Origin: Aphrocallistes beatrix
Lineage: Eukaryota > Porifera > Hexactinellida > Sceptrulophora > Aphrocallistidae
Assembly (NCBI GenBank): GCA_963281255.1
Contig: OY725488.1
Coordinates: 6,421,524-6,485,523, forward strand
DNA: 64,000 bases
Reading direction: 5' to 3'
The notes under the pieces were generated by a model, which was not told the origin of the DNA, did no database searches, and saw only the letters and a program-made list of their open reading frames with translations. A program made the position numbers and the translations under genes. Below are positions 1 through 10,772 of the stretch, piece after piece (the first letter of the stretch is position 1; each line of letters opens with the position of its first letter).

Positions 1-152
1 TAGTATGTGCTAGTGCTACTGATAAATGAAACAAATCAATTCAACTGAAATGGTGCTAAATTTGAACTATGCAAAACGACCCTAAATTCGAATGGAATTG
101 AACAAATCTGAATATTTACTCTAATCGCCTACAGCTGTGTATGAATGGTCTC

Positions 153-3100
153 TTAAGTGAGACTGGCATCTTCAGGACTGATGTAGGTGATATCGTCCCA
201 CGGGTGTCGGTACAGTCCTTGTTTCAGTCTCTTCTGGTCCAAATAGTGTCCTATCAGCCCAGTACTCCTCCCTAGCACGAACAGTCCGTTCAGGACCCCA
301 GCTTCTATAAGCTCCACAGCTTCCTCAGGTGTGAATGCTCCGCAGTGACGCAGTAGGTCTACAAATGCCGTAGCGATGCACCCGTCCACGTTAAGAATGA
401 GGTTCGGCTTCTTGCTGGTCGTGATCTTCTCCACCTCGAGCGCGTAGCTGAGGAGAGTGGCGGAGGGGAAGTTCTTGAAGACGAAGTTCTTCATTATCTC
501 TACTCTCATGTCTGGGTTGTTGACTGACTTCACCCTGTGTCCAATTCCCATGATGAGTTTATGCTCCTTGCGCGTGGTGTTGACAAAGTCCATAGGGGAG
601 AGTCCGGCATCATAAGCAGCGGAAAATTGTTTCGCAGCTCCGTCCAACGCACCTCCAAATCTGTCCCCAATCGTCAACAGGCCCGAGACCAGGGATGAGA
701 TGAGGTCCTTCCCCGCACGCGCCGTTATAATTGTGTTGTGCGCGCCTGAAACCGCTGGTCCATGGTCCGCGGTCAGAATCAGGCACATCTCAATGAACTT
801 GGACGCGTACGGAGGCAGTCTCCTCTGGAACCAGAGCAGCCCCAGCACCCCGCCGATCCCCAGCTCCTGAGAGAAGATGTCAGTGATGGGGGTCCCCGCG
901 TACAGGAGTTCGTCCCCGCGCTCGTCGCAGATACTGGACATGAAGGAGGAGGGCTTCCGGATCAGACCCAGCTCCTGGGCCCAGGAGTAGTCCATCGGTA
1001 CCTGCGGGGGCTCTACCTCTGGCTGAGGCTGTATCCTACCTGCGCCGGACACAGTACATATCACACCGCCATAGGATGCGTAACAACTTAAGTCAAGTCT
1101 TACCTGCGACTACCAACTCGTCGTATTTCTCTTTGATTAGCAAGGCGAGGGAATCGAAACTCTTGGGCACCAGGGCCCCAGCCTCTCTGAGAGCTGAGTT
1201 CTTAGCGACTGCGGACTCCTGAGCGGAGTTCGCACAGGAACCCGCGTGTCCGAACTGCACGTCCGAGGAGAACATCTCGGCACAGGTCCCGATGCACCAG
1301 GTGATCAGCGGTTTGTTGATGCGGCCAGAGCGAATCGCCTCACACACCAGATACTCCTCCACGCCCCCGACCTCTCCTAGCATCACCAGCATCTCCACCT
1401 GGGCTGAGTCCTGGTACCGCAGCAAGTGGTCCAGGAAGTTGGAGCCCGGGTACCTAAGGGGACACGTGGTTGCCTTAGCAGATAAGGAGGAAGTAGAGTG
1501 AGATAGGCTACCTGTCTCCTCCTATGGCCACGCCCTCGAACACTCCGTTCGTGTTCCTGGCCAGGATGTTGTTGAGCTCGTTGGACATCCCGCCGGACCT
1601 GCTGACGTAGGCCACGCTGCCCGGCCGGTAGAGTTTAGAAGTGAGGATATTGTCCAGCATCCCCCCCGTGTTTCCTATCTTGAAGCAGCCGGCCTTTATG
1701 CCCCCCACGGTAGCAGGACCGATGATGACCACCCCTTTCTCCTGAGCCCGCTTGTTGATGAGCTTGGTCTTGTTCTCAGGGATCCCCTCCGCGATGATCG
1801 CGATACACGAGACCTGAGGGTACTCCAGCGCCTCCATGGTGCTATCGAAAGCGGAACGTAGAGAGGCGAAGTTGATGAGTACGTCGGCCTGCGGATGCCT
1901 CTTCATGGCTGTGTCTAGCTCTTTGTAGCAGGGGATGAAGATCTCTTTGTGTCCCCAGTAGAACTTCTGCTTGTGATTCCCAGTGAACGGGTAGACCATG
2001 GACGCCACTGACGGAGTGTCCCTGGAGCACATGTGGTCGTAGTCCAGCATCCCCTGCACCGCCCTGGGCTGCATCCCCCACACGATGGCCTGAGTGGTCT
2101 TGGAGAAGAGGGAAGAAGAAGAACTCTCCACTCCGTTCCCTACCAGCTCACCTGCGGACAGGGATGCTTAACATGTCAGCAATAGCACCGTCGAGAGAAC
2201 CACAATTTACAAGGTATAGGTTCTCACCTGACATGAACTCCACCTTGACCCTCTTGGAGGAGAACTCCTCTTCCTCCGGGACGGTCAGCTCCTTGAGACT
2301 GGTGCCTGAGGAGTTCCTGCTCAGTCCCAGCAGGGAGTTGGTGCGCCGCATCTCTCCGCTGGACAGGTCCGGGATGGGGGAGGTGCCGAGGGCGTAGCTC
2401 ACCACTGCAGTCATATGCGTCTCAGGACCGAACACGTGGATGGGAACCTCCAGACTGCTCCCGAGCTCCTGCATCACCCGGAGCCCCTCCTGGTAGTTGG
2501 GACCCCCTCGCCTGACGAATATGCTCGCGTCCACTTCTTTCAGTTTGTGTTTGTACTCTGTTAGAGCCTTCACGATCCCGCGGAATGTGACAGCTACGTT
2601 AGTGAAGTTGGCGATGCCGCCACCGATTATTAACACCTATCAGATGAGAACTCAGCACATGCTCTGTGTATGAGAGAAGTATAAATACTGACCTTCCCCA
2701 GTTTGTGAGGTTCTCGCGTCATGAGTGAGAGGACAGTCTTGGCGTACTCGAACGTCTGAGACTCCGAGGGTGCGCCCGAGTACTCCCCGTAGTTGGCTAG
2801 CTCCTCTGCGTAGCCCAGGTCGCAGATTGTGTCGCTGTACACCACTGACGCGCCACCTCCTGCCACCATCGTCCACACGCGACCAGCAGAGTTCAACACG
2901 GTCAGCTTGAGAGAGGCTCCGCTCTTGGCGTCAAGTTCCGCGATGTACGCCTCCTCCGGGAACGCATCCCTCCCGAAAGGGGGAGGGTACTCGATCGTGC
3001 CCCAGTGCTGCTTGCAGAGGAACTCAGCGGTGGAGTCTAGCTTCGCTGCGAGGTCGAGAATGAAGAGGCTTCCCCTGGTCACCACCAGGGGGTTTATCTC

Positions 3101-6100
3101 GAGGTAGGTGAAGTGCAGCTCTTTGTAGGCCTGGTACAGGACTCTGGTGAAGTTAACCAGCAGCTCCTGGCACTCAGGGGCCGTGGCTGAGGTCAGCTTG
3201 GCTATCTGGGACGGAGTGGGGTAATCTCTCACATCTATCTGAAGAACAGCTTGGCATAGTAATACCCTTAATTAAGTTGTGTACTGAATCTATTCGTCGT
3301 GACTACCTCTATTCTCTTCGCATGCGTGTCCACATCTCCAACATCCACTCCTCCCCTGCTGCTGAACAGAATGCAATTCCCATCCTTGGTAGCGTGGATA
3401 CAGAAGTACAGCTCCTCTTCCTCTCCATGCGGGATATAACGCTCCACGACGAATGTGTGCAGTGTTCCTATTGCTCTGCCTACCTTCAGGTTCCGGCCCT
3501 GATTCTCCGATATCCACTCTCTCACCCCCTGCCAGTTTGTGTTCACTTTAACTAGCCCCAATTTCCCTCTCCTCTTGATCAGCTGATCCGGTTTCACAAC
3601 CAGACTGTCTGTTAATAACCATGGATGAGTCTCAGGGAGCTGTTCCCATTCTGTTGAGAGCTCTAATGAGAAATAACGACATATCATAATAACTGAGGTA
3701 TTAAAAACTACTATTCGCATGCAAACAAGCTACTATTCGCATGCGAATAAGCTACTACTATTTGCATATGCAAATAAATTACAATTATGGATCATATTCA
3801 AGGAAATGTCACAAAGATTTTGGACTCCCACAGAATGACATAGGCGTAGGCTCCGGTCGGGTTGGTAGGGCCTTTGCCTTACATGAATTAGCCGAAGGCT
3901 ATTACCTTCATTAGCTATGATACAATTTGTCCAAAATGGCCCTACCAATCATGCAAACCTAAAGGCCCCACCCAATCCTCATTCCGAGTCTACGGTCCCT
4001 GGAATGGTATCCCCCGGTCCTTACAATTCGAAATATTTGGACCCCTCGGAACCAATATTTCAAAGTTATACTGAAATATATGGACCACTCTTAAATGATC
4101 GGTCTCCCTTAAGTGCGAGTATGGAGATCATGATCCTTGAGTACGTAGATAATGATTGCTGCATATATTTGAGAATTATTGGAAGTTAGTTGAAAAATTA
4201 GGTTCTTATCTGCGTATAATAACCTAATCTCACGATTTCGTGACCTCAGAATTTCCTGAATGTACAATTACAACTCAAATATGATACGTCAGTGCGCGAG
4301 ATGATTTGCAATGGACAAAGAAGGATAATTCAATCCGGCCTATTTATCTAAAATGGAATGGAGGACACTACATCGACGGAGATTTTATCGATTGAAATTA
4401 CGTCGAAAAGATATTTCATCTGGTGTGCATTTTGGCAGATATATATTGACACCTTAAAATTTGCTACTGCTCAAAAGATTGTTTGTCTTTATGGCTATAG
4501 GTCTGGGTTTGGTTGAACGACAGTTGCGGAAATAAAATATTCGGAATTATGTGTAATTACATGTGAAATTACATGTGTAATTACACGTGTAATTACACAT
4601 GTAATTACACATGTAATTACACGTGTAATTACACGTGTAATTACATGTATGATCTTGACTAATGGCAACCAAGTTAAGCGCTTAAGGTATTCGGGCAATT
4701 CTTTTGATGGACCCATAGAAATTTCGTCGAAGATAACGACAAAGGTTTATTTTTGCATTCGGGGCAGGAAAATCGTCACTGGACATGCATACATGCCAAC
4801 TTGAGGCATGATGAAAGCGGGGCGCAGCGTTGAATTTCGCGGGACATGGCGGGACGCAATAGAAATGTATTATGCATAGATTAAAAAAAAGCGGGACACT
4901 CTTGAAAATCAGAACAATAGAGTGAAAATAGCGGGACGTCCCGCCAAAAACGGGACAGTTGGCAAGTATGGACATGTTCTCTGGACTTTTCAATATGTGG
5001 ATTTATCATACAGTTTCGAAAAGGCGATATGCAGAAGTAACACCCGTAAAAACCCTAGATCAACCGTTGAAACTAGTTTCCAGCATATTTTTGAGATTTA
5101 TTCACTTTATGTACGATATATTGTATACATAAATAAATAAATAATTTATCATACAGTTGCGGAAATAAAATATTCGGAATTATGTGTAATTACATGTGTA
5201 ATTACATTCAACCTGATGATAAAAGCGGGACGCATCAGAAAGATATTATACACGGAATCCCAAAAAACGGACATGGGGAGATCTCATGTAAAAACGGAAC
5301 ACTTGTCAAAATTAGCTCAAGAGAAGAGTGAAAAAAACCCCGGGACGGTTGGCATGTATGCAAGATTTTCCTAATGGCAGAAGTGTTATCCAACTACTCT
5401 GTCGTTCGGAGCAAATAACCAGATTCTTTCAGTTTTCATTATTGAGTAAGGATGAAAAAAGGACATCATTTCGCTCTCACAAGGGAATACGGTAAGGGGG
5501 GTCTGGGGGGCAAGCCCCCAGAAAATTTTTAAAATCTTAGATGCTCAAATATTGATATACAGCAATTGTTGTTACCTAGGGAAAATAAAATCTCGGACTA
5601 TAGTGGAAGCAAAAATGTAATTGGGATATATATTTAGACTCAATTCATATAATTTTGGGGTTTAGTTGTAACCTATAAGTTTGTGTGGATTCCTGCCATA
5701 CCATAGCTTCCTCCACTGTTCCACTGCCCAGTACCACGGCTCCCGCCAGGGCCCAGACCTGGGGGGGCGCCATCCCCCCCCAGGTACCCACACTTGGCGC
5801 CTATGGTTTTGACAGATGTCAGAAGGCCCTGCTAGATGCTTAGACCCAGAGCTATTGCAGTAGAGAGTGCAACAATCTGAACGTTCGTAGACTCTCTACT
5901 AGTCGAGCATACCGAGTTCGTCTGTTCTTCGTCTTCCCTTTTAGATCGAAACATTCTAGTACCATTCGAATTATAATTTTTTTAATTTTTTAGTCCTTGC
6001 CCAAAGACCTTACCAATCCTCATCTCGAGTCTACGGCCCTGACGTATATCATGACTAGAGTCACTATTAGTCACAGAGAGCATTTGTTCACTGTACTAAT

Positions 6101-6896
6101 GACAACTAAAAAGCCTTCCATACACGCCACCCATTCCGTTCTTGGCGGGACATCCCGATTTTACAATATTCTATTGAACAAATTTTTATAGCGGTCACCT
6201 GTACATTCCATCCGCTTAAAAATTGTCCCATAGTCGACTTTCCTATTACAATTGACCTCTGTATAATGATGGTCCATATAATTTAGAGGATAACACTGAA
6301 ATATTAGTTCCGAGGGGGGTCCAAATATTACGAAATATATGGACCGGTGGGAACCATTCTGGGGGTGTCTATTTTTCGTGTAACAGTTCCTTGAATCTGA
6401 TTCGTAATTGTTGCTTGTTCGCATGCGAATAGTAGCTTATTCGCATGCGAATAGTAACTTGTTCGCATGCGAATAGTAATTTTCAATATATGAATAACTA
6501 CAATCGTACAAGGCTACAGCCGAGGTAAGTAAAGTAATCTCTGAAAATGGATTAGTGGAAGTAATCAATATTTGGCACCCGTAGGGACTTCTGAATTTGT
6601 TGATGATATTCCCAGCGCCCGCAGGGCTACTCTGCGAATATAAATTGTTCGCTAGCCGCGCTATGCAAGTGCGTGAATCGCGTTGTAGAAATGAAAGTGC
6701 AATGATAATGTAGGTATAACGTACTTCCAGCTGTATTTGTTCTTAGAACAACGCTTTCGATGCTAAAAGTTGATCTGAGTTCGTTCGAGTATCTAGGGTC
6801 ATAGATGTGTGTGTTGAGTTTCTTCAAGAACTGGTGCTGTATGAATCTGTTGAGGAGTGCCTTGGCGTCACCCTCCCTCACGGCTTTCGCTGACAT
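153..6896 (-). CDS. ACLY: ATP-citrate lyase, 7 exons, complete
   Basis: Cytosolic enzyme that makes acetyl-CoA and oxaloacetate from citrate, CoA and ATP. Proposed exons: 6896-6725, 3662-3307, 3238-2693, 2636-2228, 2151-1512, 1453-1104, 1039-153. All junctions are GT-AG with matching phase and give 1119 aa (human enzyme about 1100). The N-terminus MSAKAVREG in exon 1 matches the family start, which fixes the first exon 3.06 kb upstream of the rest. Visible landmarks: ATP-grasp/CoA-ligase part ([22 protein letters not shown]), the phosphohistidine loop FGHAGSCA, then the citrate-synthase-like part ([18 protein letters not shown]). The linker before [14 protein letters not shown] is Ser/Glu-rich and differs from vertebrates. 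The other introns are 56-76 bp. Intron 1 consists of repeats. Base composition is clearly more GC-rich than the flanks. The family call is certain; the exon 1 join is inferred from phase and homology. Confidence 0.95.
4550..4648. repeat. 12-bp minisatellite (TGTAATTACACG-like)
   Basis: About eight head-to-tail units of a 12-mer that is itself nearly palindromic (TAATTACAYGTG). Its left flank (about 4521-4560) is repeated at 5153-5205 with only two units, so array and flank belong to one dispersed repeat. Confidence 0.85.
4789..4969. mobile_element. hAT-like MITE in ACLY intron 1
   Basis: Inverted ends ATACATGCCAACT and AGTTGGCAAGTAT enclose 181 bp. The flanks GGACATGC (4781-4788) and GGACATGT (4970-4977) look like an 8-bp target duplication with one change, as expected for hAT elements. 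A related, left-truncated copy lies at about 5204-5366, ending GGTTGGCATGTATG. Confidence 0.6.
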
Positions 6897-7581
6897 TTTC
6901 ACTAACTTTGAACTATGCAATTGTAGTTTTATACTTTACGGAATATTATTACAATAAGAGTATAAGTCTAATACTTCTGAAACATATAACTACTCTATGC
7001 ATACAAATCAAAGAAGGATGGCTATTGTTAGGAACTTAATTCAGCTACGCCGCAAGTGTGAAAAACTTTATTCTTTCTATTTTTTCATTAGACCGCCCAA
7101 TTCAGAGAAAATTCAAAATACTAAAATAGGAGATTTAGGTGTTAAATTGTGTCAAAATGATTATTGCACTCAATGCTAGCAATTGAACATGGCCTGCTTA
7201 ATACACGGCCGTGTATGCCACCCAAGCCCAGAAAAATTCTAAAATATTCGAAAGCTAAAAAAAATGTCTCACGAATAAGAAAATATGGAAGTGAACATAT
7301 GATTAAATGTTTGTAAGGATGACTCAGCAATATTATGCGAATTTTAATATGATTACGTCCTGATGAGTCAGTGAGAACTTAAAATCTGGGTACAGCGACT
7401 CAATAACATAACATTTCACATGTGTATTCCCACAATAAGTTGGAAGTACAATGCCATCCCGTCTGTGAGGGACTTAAAATTTCTTTCAAAATAAATAATC
7501 AAAACGTACAAATATCATACACCTAGAAATGAATCAATATGAAATTCAATTGTAGAAATTCGGTAGCATTCCATACGATCA
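6897..7581. other. Intergenic, 685 bp, head of ACLY to tail of ankyrin gene
   Basis: AT-rich sequence upstream of ACLY exon 1. No open frame with recognisable content and no clear repeat. It should hold the ACLY promoter, but I see no TATA box at a convincing distance. An AG preceded by a T-containing tract (GTTAG) lies 5 nt before the ACLY start codon. Confidence 0.4.
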
Positions 7582-9195
7582 TTATGGAAAATACTCTTTG
7601 TAGCAGTGGACACACATCTGCTTACATTCGTGTCTCTTGCAAAGGTTAATCACAAGATTCCTAAGGAGAGGGTACCTGTGCAAGTGTTTCAATGGGAGTC
7701 TGTACCGGATGTAAACATTTGCGGTTAAAATTGTTAGGGCATAAGGCAGTTGAAGTTTAAACTCGCTGCATATATCGTCTTTAACTTCATTGTACTTTTG
7801 ATTCTTGAGAACATCGATGAAAGTGTTACCACTTCTATTTTTAACAAAGGGTAACACGCCCGCTTTCAAGAAGTAACGCAGGAGTTCAAGGTTCCCTAGA
7901 CTTGCGGCCGTATGCAGTAATGTTCCATCGTGTCCTGGGATGCGATCGTTCATGTACAAGTAAGGCAATGCGAAATCGAATAATTCTGTTCTATCTGCAT
8001 ACACAGACCTCTGCGTATCGTAAAAACTTATACAAGAGTTAATTGTGTGTAAAACGAGTTGTTTCTTGTTTAGTAAACCGAAAACCGACTCCTGGTCTCT
8101 TCTTGGGAATATATCAGAGTGTTCAGAATCGCTGATTGTTTTCATTAAGGAGATGACAGTTACGGTAACTGATATTTCATCCGCAGAACGAACAGTGTTT
8201 GACTCAATAAGTGGTAAAACGAATTTGTAAAGAAACTTCATCATCACAGGGACTATGCATTCCAGTTTCGCTCTTCCTGGCTCACAATTCAATAACTCCA
8301 TGAAGCGGGACCAACAATAAAAGACATGATGATTTTGGAGAAATTCATGTGAATTCAACCATGCTACAAGGGCATTAAACAGACAGATAAAAGTCAAATC
8401 TGCATTGTTTGATGTCCTTACTTGATTCACAACTTGCTCTAGCAAATACGTCACCCCATTAAACAACACCCTTCCCCTGCTGCTGTGCACTTCTAGATAA
8501 GAGCTAAACTGACTCGCAAACACCTCCATGGGGTCTGTCAGCTCAGTACTGAGCCGAGTGCTTAGAATCTCCAAGTTGCGATCCAGCGGGTCAGAGCTGG
8601 TTAGAACGGGGGGAGTTATCCCGTGCTTCACAAAGAACGACAGAGCTCGCTGCAATCTGCAGGTGTGCTTGAGCAGATCTACGTCAGCAGAGCTAGACTT
8701 TGGCATACTGAAATAATTATTGTGTATGACGTCATCAACATAAACGCTCGGAACAGTCAGGAGGTGCATGCGTAGCCTACTTTTCGTGAGTATGGCTAGG
8801 GAGATGGGAGTGAGCCCGCATGAGTCGGGGAGCAGACGGGCCCCCCTCCCCACCAAGTATTGAATGATGAGGACAGCATTGCGAGTATTGGACCTCTTTG
8901 CGGAAGAGAGTTGGCTGTGGTAATCTTCATGTTGAGGCTTTGTGGGAAGGAAGAGACAGTGCAATGGAGTTATACTGCACTCCAGCCGTTGATTTGGATC
9001 CGCGCCCTTCTCAAGGAGGGACAAAACTTCGCCCTGTCGAGTGTGAATTACTGCTGTGTGTAGAGGATATTGTTTATTAGGATCTTGGATAGACGTGCCA
9101 TCTTTATCTTTGGAAGCGGAGGATGAATCTTTGGATCGTTTCTTCCCACCTTTCTTCGAGTTTTTGTCCTTGGGTGGAATGTGGTATCTGTGCAT
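7582..9195 (-). CDS. Ankyrin-repeat protein with C-terminal SOCS-box-like motif
   Basis: Single exon, 537 aa. A Lys-rich leader (residues 9-32) is followed by ankyrin repeats: about 42-72 (PLHTAV, LLEKGADPNQR), 75-90 and 105-137 (YLVGRGARL, GLTPISLAIL). A long helical middle follows, then another ankyrin unit near 424-464 (DGTLLHTAASLGNLELLRYFL). The last 50 residues contain LKHLHRYPLLRNLV, which resembles a SOCS box (elongin B/C binding), then a Cys/His-rich end (CKRHECKQMCVHCYKEYF). This plan suggests a substrate adaptor of a cullin-RING ligase (ASB type). The split ankyrin blocks also recall FEM1, but I cannot assign an orthologue. It is divergent from the MYLIP-like gene. Confidence 0.7.
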   Translation of the reverse strand: MHRYHIPPKDKNSKKGGKKRSKDSSSASKDKDGTSIQDPNKQYPLHTAVIHTRQGEVLSLLEKGADPNQRLECSITPLHCLFLPTKPQHEDYHSQLSSAKRSNTRNAVLIIQYLVGRGARLLPDSCGLTPISLAILTKSRLRMHLLTVPSVYVDDVIHNNYFSMPKSSSADVDLLKHTCRLQRALSFFVKHGITPPVLTSSDPLDRNLEILSTRLSTELTDPMEVFASQFSSYLEVHSSRGRVLFNGVTYLLEQVVNQVRTSNNADLTFICLFNALVAWLNSHEFLQNHHVFYCWSRFMELLNCEPGRAKLECIVPVMMKFLYKFVLPLIESNTVRSADEISVTVTVISLMKTISDSEHSDIFPRRDQESVFGLLNKKQLVLHTINSCISFYDTQRSVYADRTELFDFALPYLYMNDRIPGHDGTLLHTAASLGNLELLRYFLKAGVLPFVKNRSGNTFIDVLKNQKYNEVKDDICSEFKLQLPYALTILTANVYIRYRLPLKHLHRYPLLRNLVINLCKRHECKQMCVHCYKEYFP

Positions 9196-9386
9196 TAGCT
9201 ACTAAGTTAAAAATATTAAATGTTAACGTAGAACAGTTTAGTCAAAGAAACATTTGATGTTACGTACGAGATAAACCTGTAGAATCGTGAAGAGTGGTCA
9301 ATAATGTTCTGAAATTTCATTCGATTTGATTGGTTCAGAAATTAAAATTATTATATAAATTCAATGACATTCACCGAAGTTGCAGT
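9196..9386. promoter_or_regulatory. Probable bidirectional promoter
   Basis: Only 191 bp separate the two divergent start codons (ankyrin/SOCS at 9195, MYLIP-like at 9387). Both genes appear to be ubiquitin-ligase components. No TATA box is evident. Each start codon is preceded by an acceptor-like AG: TTAACTTAG 6 nt before the ankyrin start and GTTGCAG 1 nt before the MYLIP start. Both could be trans-splice sites. Confidence 0.45.
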
Positions 9387-10772
9387 ATGTTGCCAATCAA
9401 GATGTACACGGTACAAGTACGACTGCCAAATTCGGTCATTATGGAGGGTGAATTTGAAAAAAATGTCTCTGGAAGAGAATGCCTCGAGAACTTTTGTCGG
9501 CGGTTAGGAATTTATGAAACAGACTTTTTTGGACTAAAGCGCATAAAGAAAGGTTCCTCGTATTGGCTCTTCCTGAGGAGACCTTTATTCGATCAGATAT
9601 CGAAATTTAATGCAAGAATTTTGTTATGTATAAAATTTTTCGTCCGACCCTCTGAGCTCCAACAGATAACAACAAAAAGAATGTTCTATCATGAGATAAA
9701 AGCCAAGTTGAGATCTGGTGAGATTCGTTTGCAAGGACCAGACCTCGCCAAGGCTGGAGCATTGATGTGCATTCTAGAGAACTTGGCCAGTGAAGTTAGA
9801 TCTGGGAGGAGTGGTGTGCTCTCTCAATTCTTTCCAGAAGAGTGCTGGGATTCAGGACTTGTCTGGGGAGTAGATCAGGAACTAGTTGCACTAGAGCGGC
9901 TTACTCAGGCAGATGCAATACGCTCGTTTCTTGAGCTAACGTCGGGGGCCAGTGGATACGGAGTATACACTTTCGTAGCTCAGAGTGAAAATGATAGAGA
10001 TGCTTTCCTAACATTAGGTTTCGGAGCTGTTTCTCTGTGTGACATGAAAACTCAGGTTATACTGAATAAGATGCAGATGTCAGATATAATGGAGATCACG
10101 TATACTGAGAATAAATTGGGAATAACTTCAAAGGTTTCTGGAGCCAAAGGTGTGCCTCTGTTGATGTATGTTAAAGTTGGCTGTAGACGGCAATCCCGGG
10201 AGATTTTCAGGACACTAACAGAACACCATGTATACTTCTATCAATCCAAAGTTGCAGAAGACATCCTGTACCATCGCTACAAGCCTAGCCGTCTAGGGCT
10301 AGATAGAGGGAGCTACTTCATGTTTGATGTTATCAGGACACGAGAGGAGAGCTATGCATTCCACTGGACACGCCTTCACAGAGTAGAAGATGGGGAGATG
10401 ACGATGCAAGATTCTCTTATAAGCTGTCCTGAAGCAAATAGAACAGATGCATTAGATGATTTAGAACTTGATAACTCAGAATTGAGAGACAGTACAGGAG
10501 TTCAGATGAATGATTCGAGTCTAGACATAACTCAACTAGATGGGAGTAGAATCAGCCCTCGAGTCATGGGACCAACAGGGACATTTACAAATAGAAAGAG
10601 AGGAAAAGGTGTGAGAGAGGAACATTGCAAGATCTGCTACACTAACCGAGTAAAAACCGTATTCTGTCCCTGTGGACACTCAGTGTGCTGCATTAGTTGC
10701 TCTAAGCGAATCACAGCCTGTCCTATCTGCAGGAAAGACGTTGCACACAAACAAACAATTTTCAATTCGTAA
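9387..10772 (+). CDS. MYLIP: MYLIP/IDOL-like FERM-RING E3 ubiquitin ligase
   Basis: Single exon, 461 aa from the ATG at 9387; a second ATG lies at 9402 (MYTVQV). The N-terminal FERM domain matches MYLIP, with CRRLGIYETDFFGL in F1 and an F3 lobe through KPSRLGLDRGSYFMFDVIRT. A variable acidic linker follows, then a C3HC4 RING at about 414-450 (CKICYTNRV, FCPCGHSVCC, CPICRKDV) ending 11 residues before the stop, as in MYLIP. In vertebrates the protein ubiquitinates lipoprotein receptors and myosin regulatory light chain; its target here is unknown. Domain order, length and the terminal RING make the family call strong. Confidence 0.9.
   Translation: MLPIKMYTVQVRLPNSVIMEGEFEKNVSGRECLENFCRRLGIYETDFFGLKRIKKGSSYWLFLRRPLFDQISKFNARILLCIKFFVRPSELQQITTKRMFYHEIKAKLRSGEIRLQGPDLAKAGALMCILENLASEVRSGRSGVLSQFFPEECWDSGLVWGVDQELVALERLTQADAIRSFLELTSGASGYGVYTFVAQSENDRDAFLTLGFGAVSLCDMKTQVILNKMQMSDIMEITYTENKLGITSKVSGAKGVPLLMYVKVGCRRQSREIFRTLTEHHVYFYQSKVAEDILYHRYKPSRLGLDRGSYFMFDVIRTREESYAFHWTRLHRVEDGEMTMQDSLISCPEANRTDALDDLELDNSELRDSTGVQMNDSSLDITQLDGSRISPRVMGPTGTFTNRKRGKGVREEHCKICYTNRVKTVFCPCGHSVCCISCSKRITACPICRKDVAHKQTIFNS

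Larger units (their letters stand above)
3717..6485. repeat. Large inverted-repeat element filling ACLY intron 1
   Basis: The ends carry two or three copies each of a subterminal palindrome of the form ATTCGCATGCGAAT (3717-3775 and 6417-6483). Inward of these the two arms continue as recognisable inverted copies (about 3780-4110 against 6200-6420, sharing a GGACCCCTCGGAAC-like block). The left arm has an extra segment of about 160 bp. The interior holds a 12-bp minisatellite, two hAT-like short elements and no coding sequence. It is probably a non-autonomous foldback-type transposon, or two in opposite orientation. No target duplication could be assigned. Confidence 0.6.

Noticed and set aside
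4495..4716. Open frame with repeated VITRVITC peptide
   Set aside because: Translation of the 12-bp minisatellite inside ACLY intron 1.
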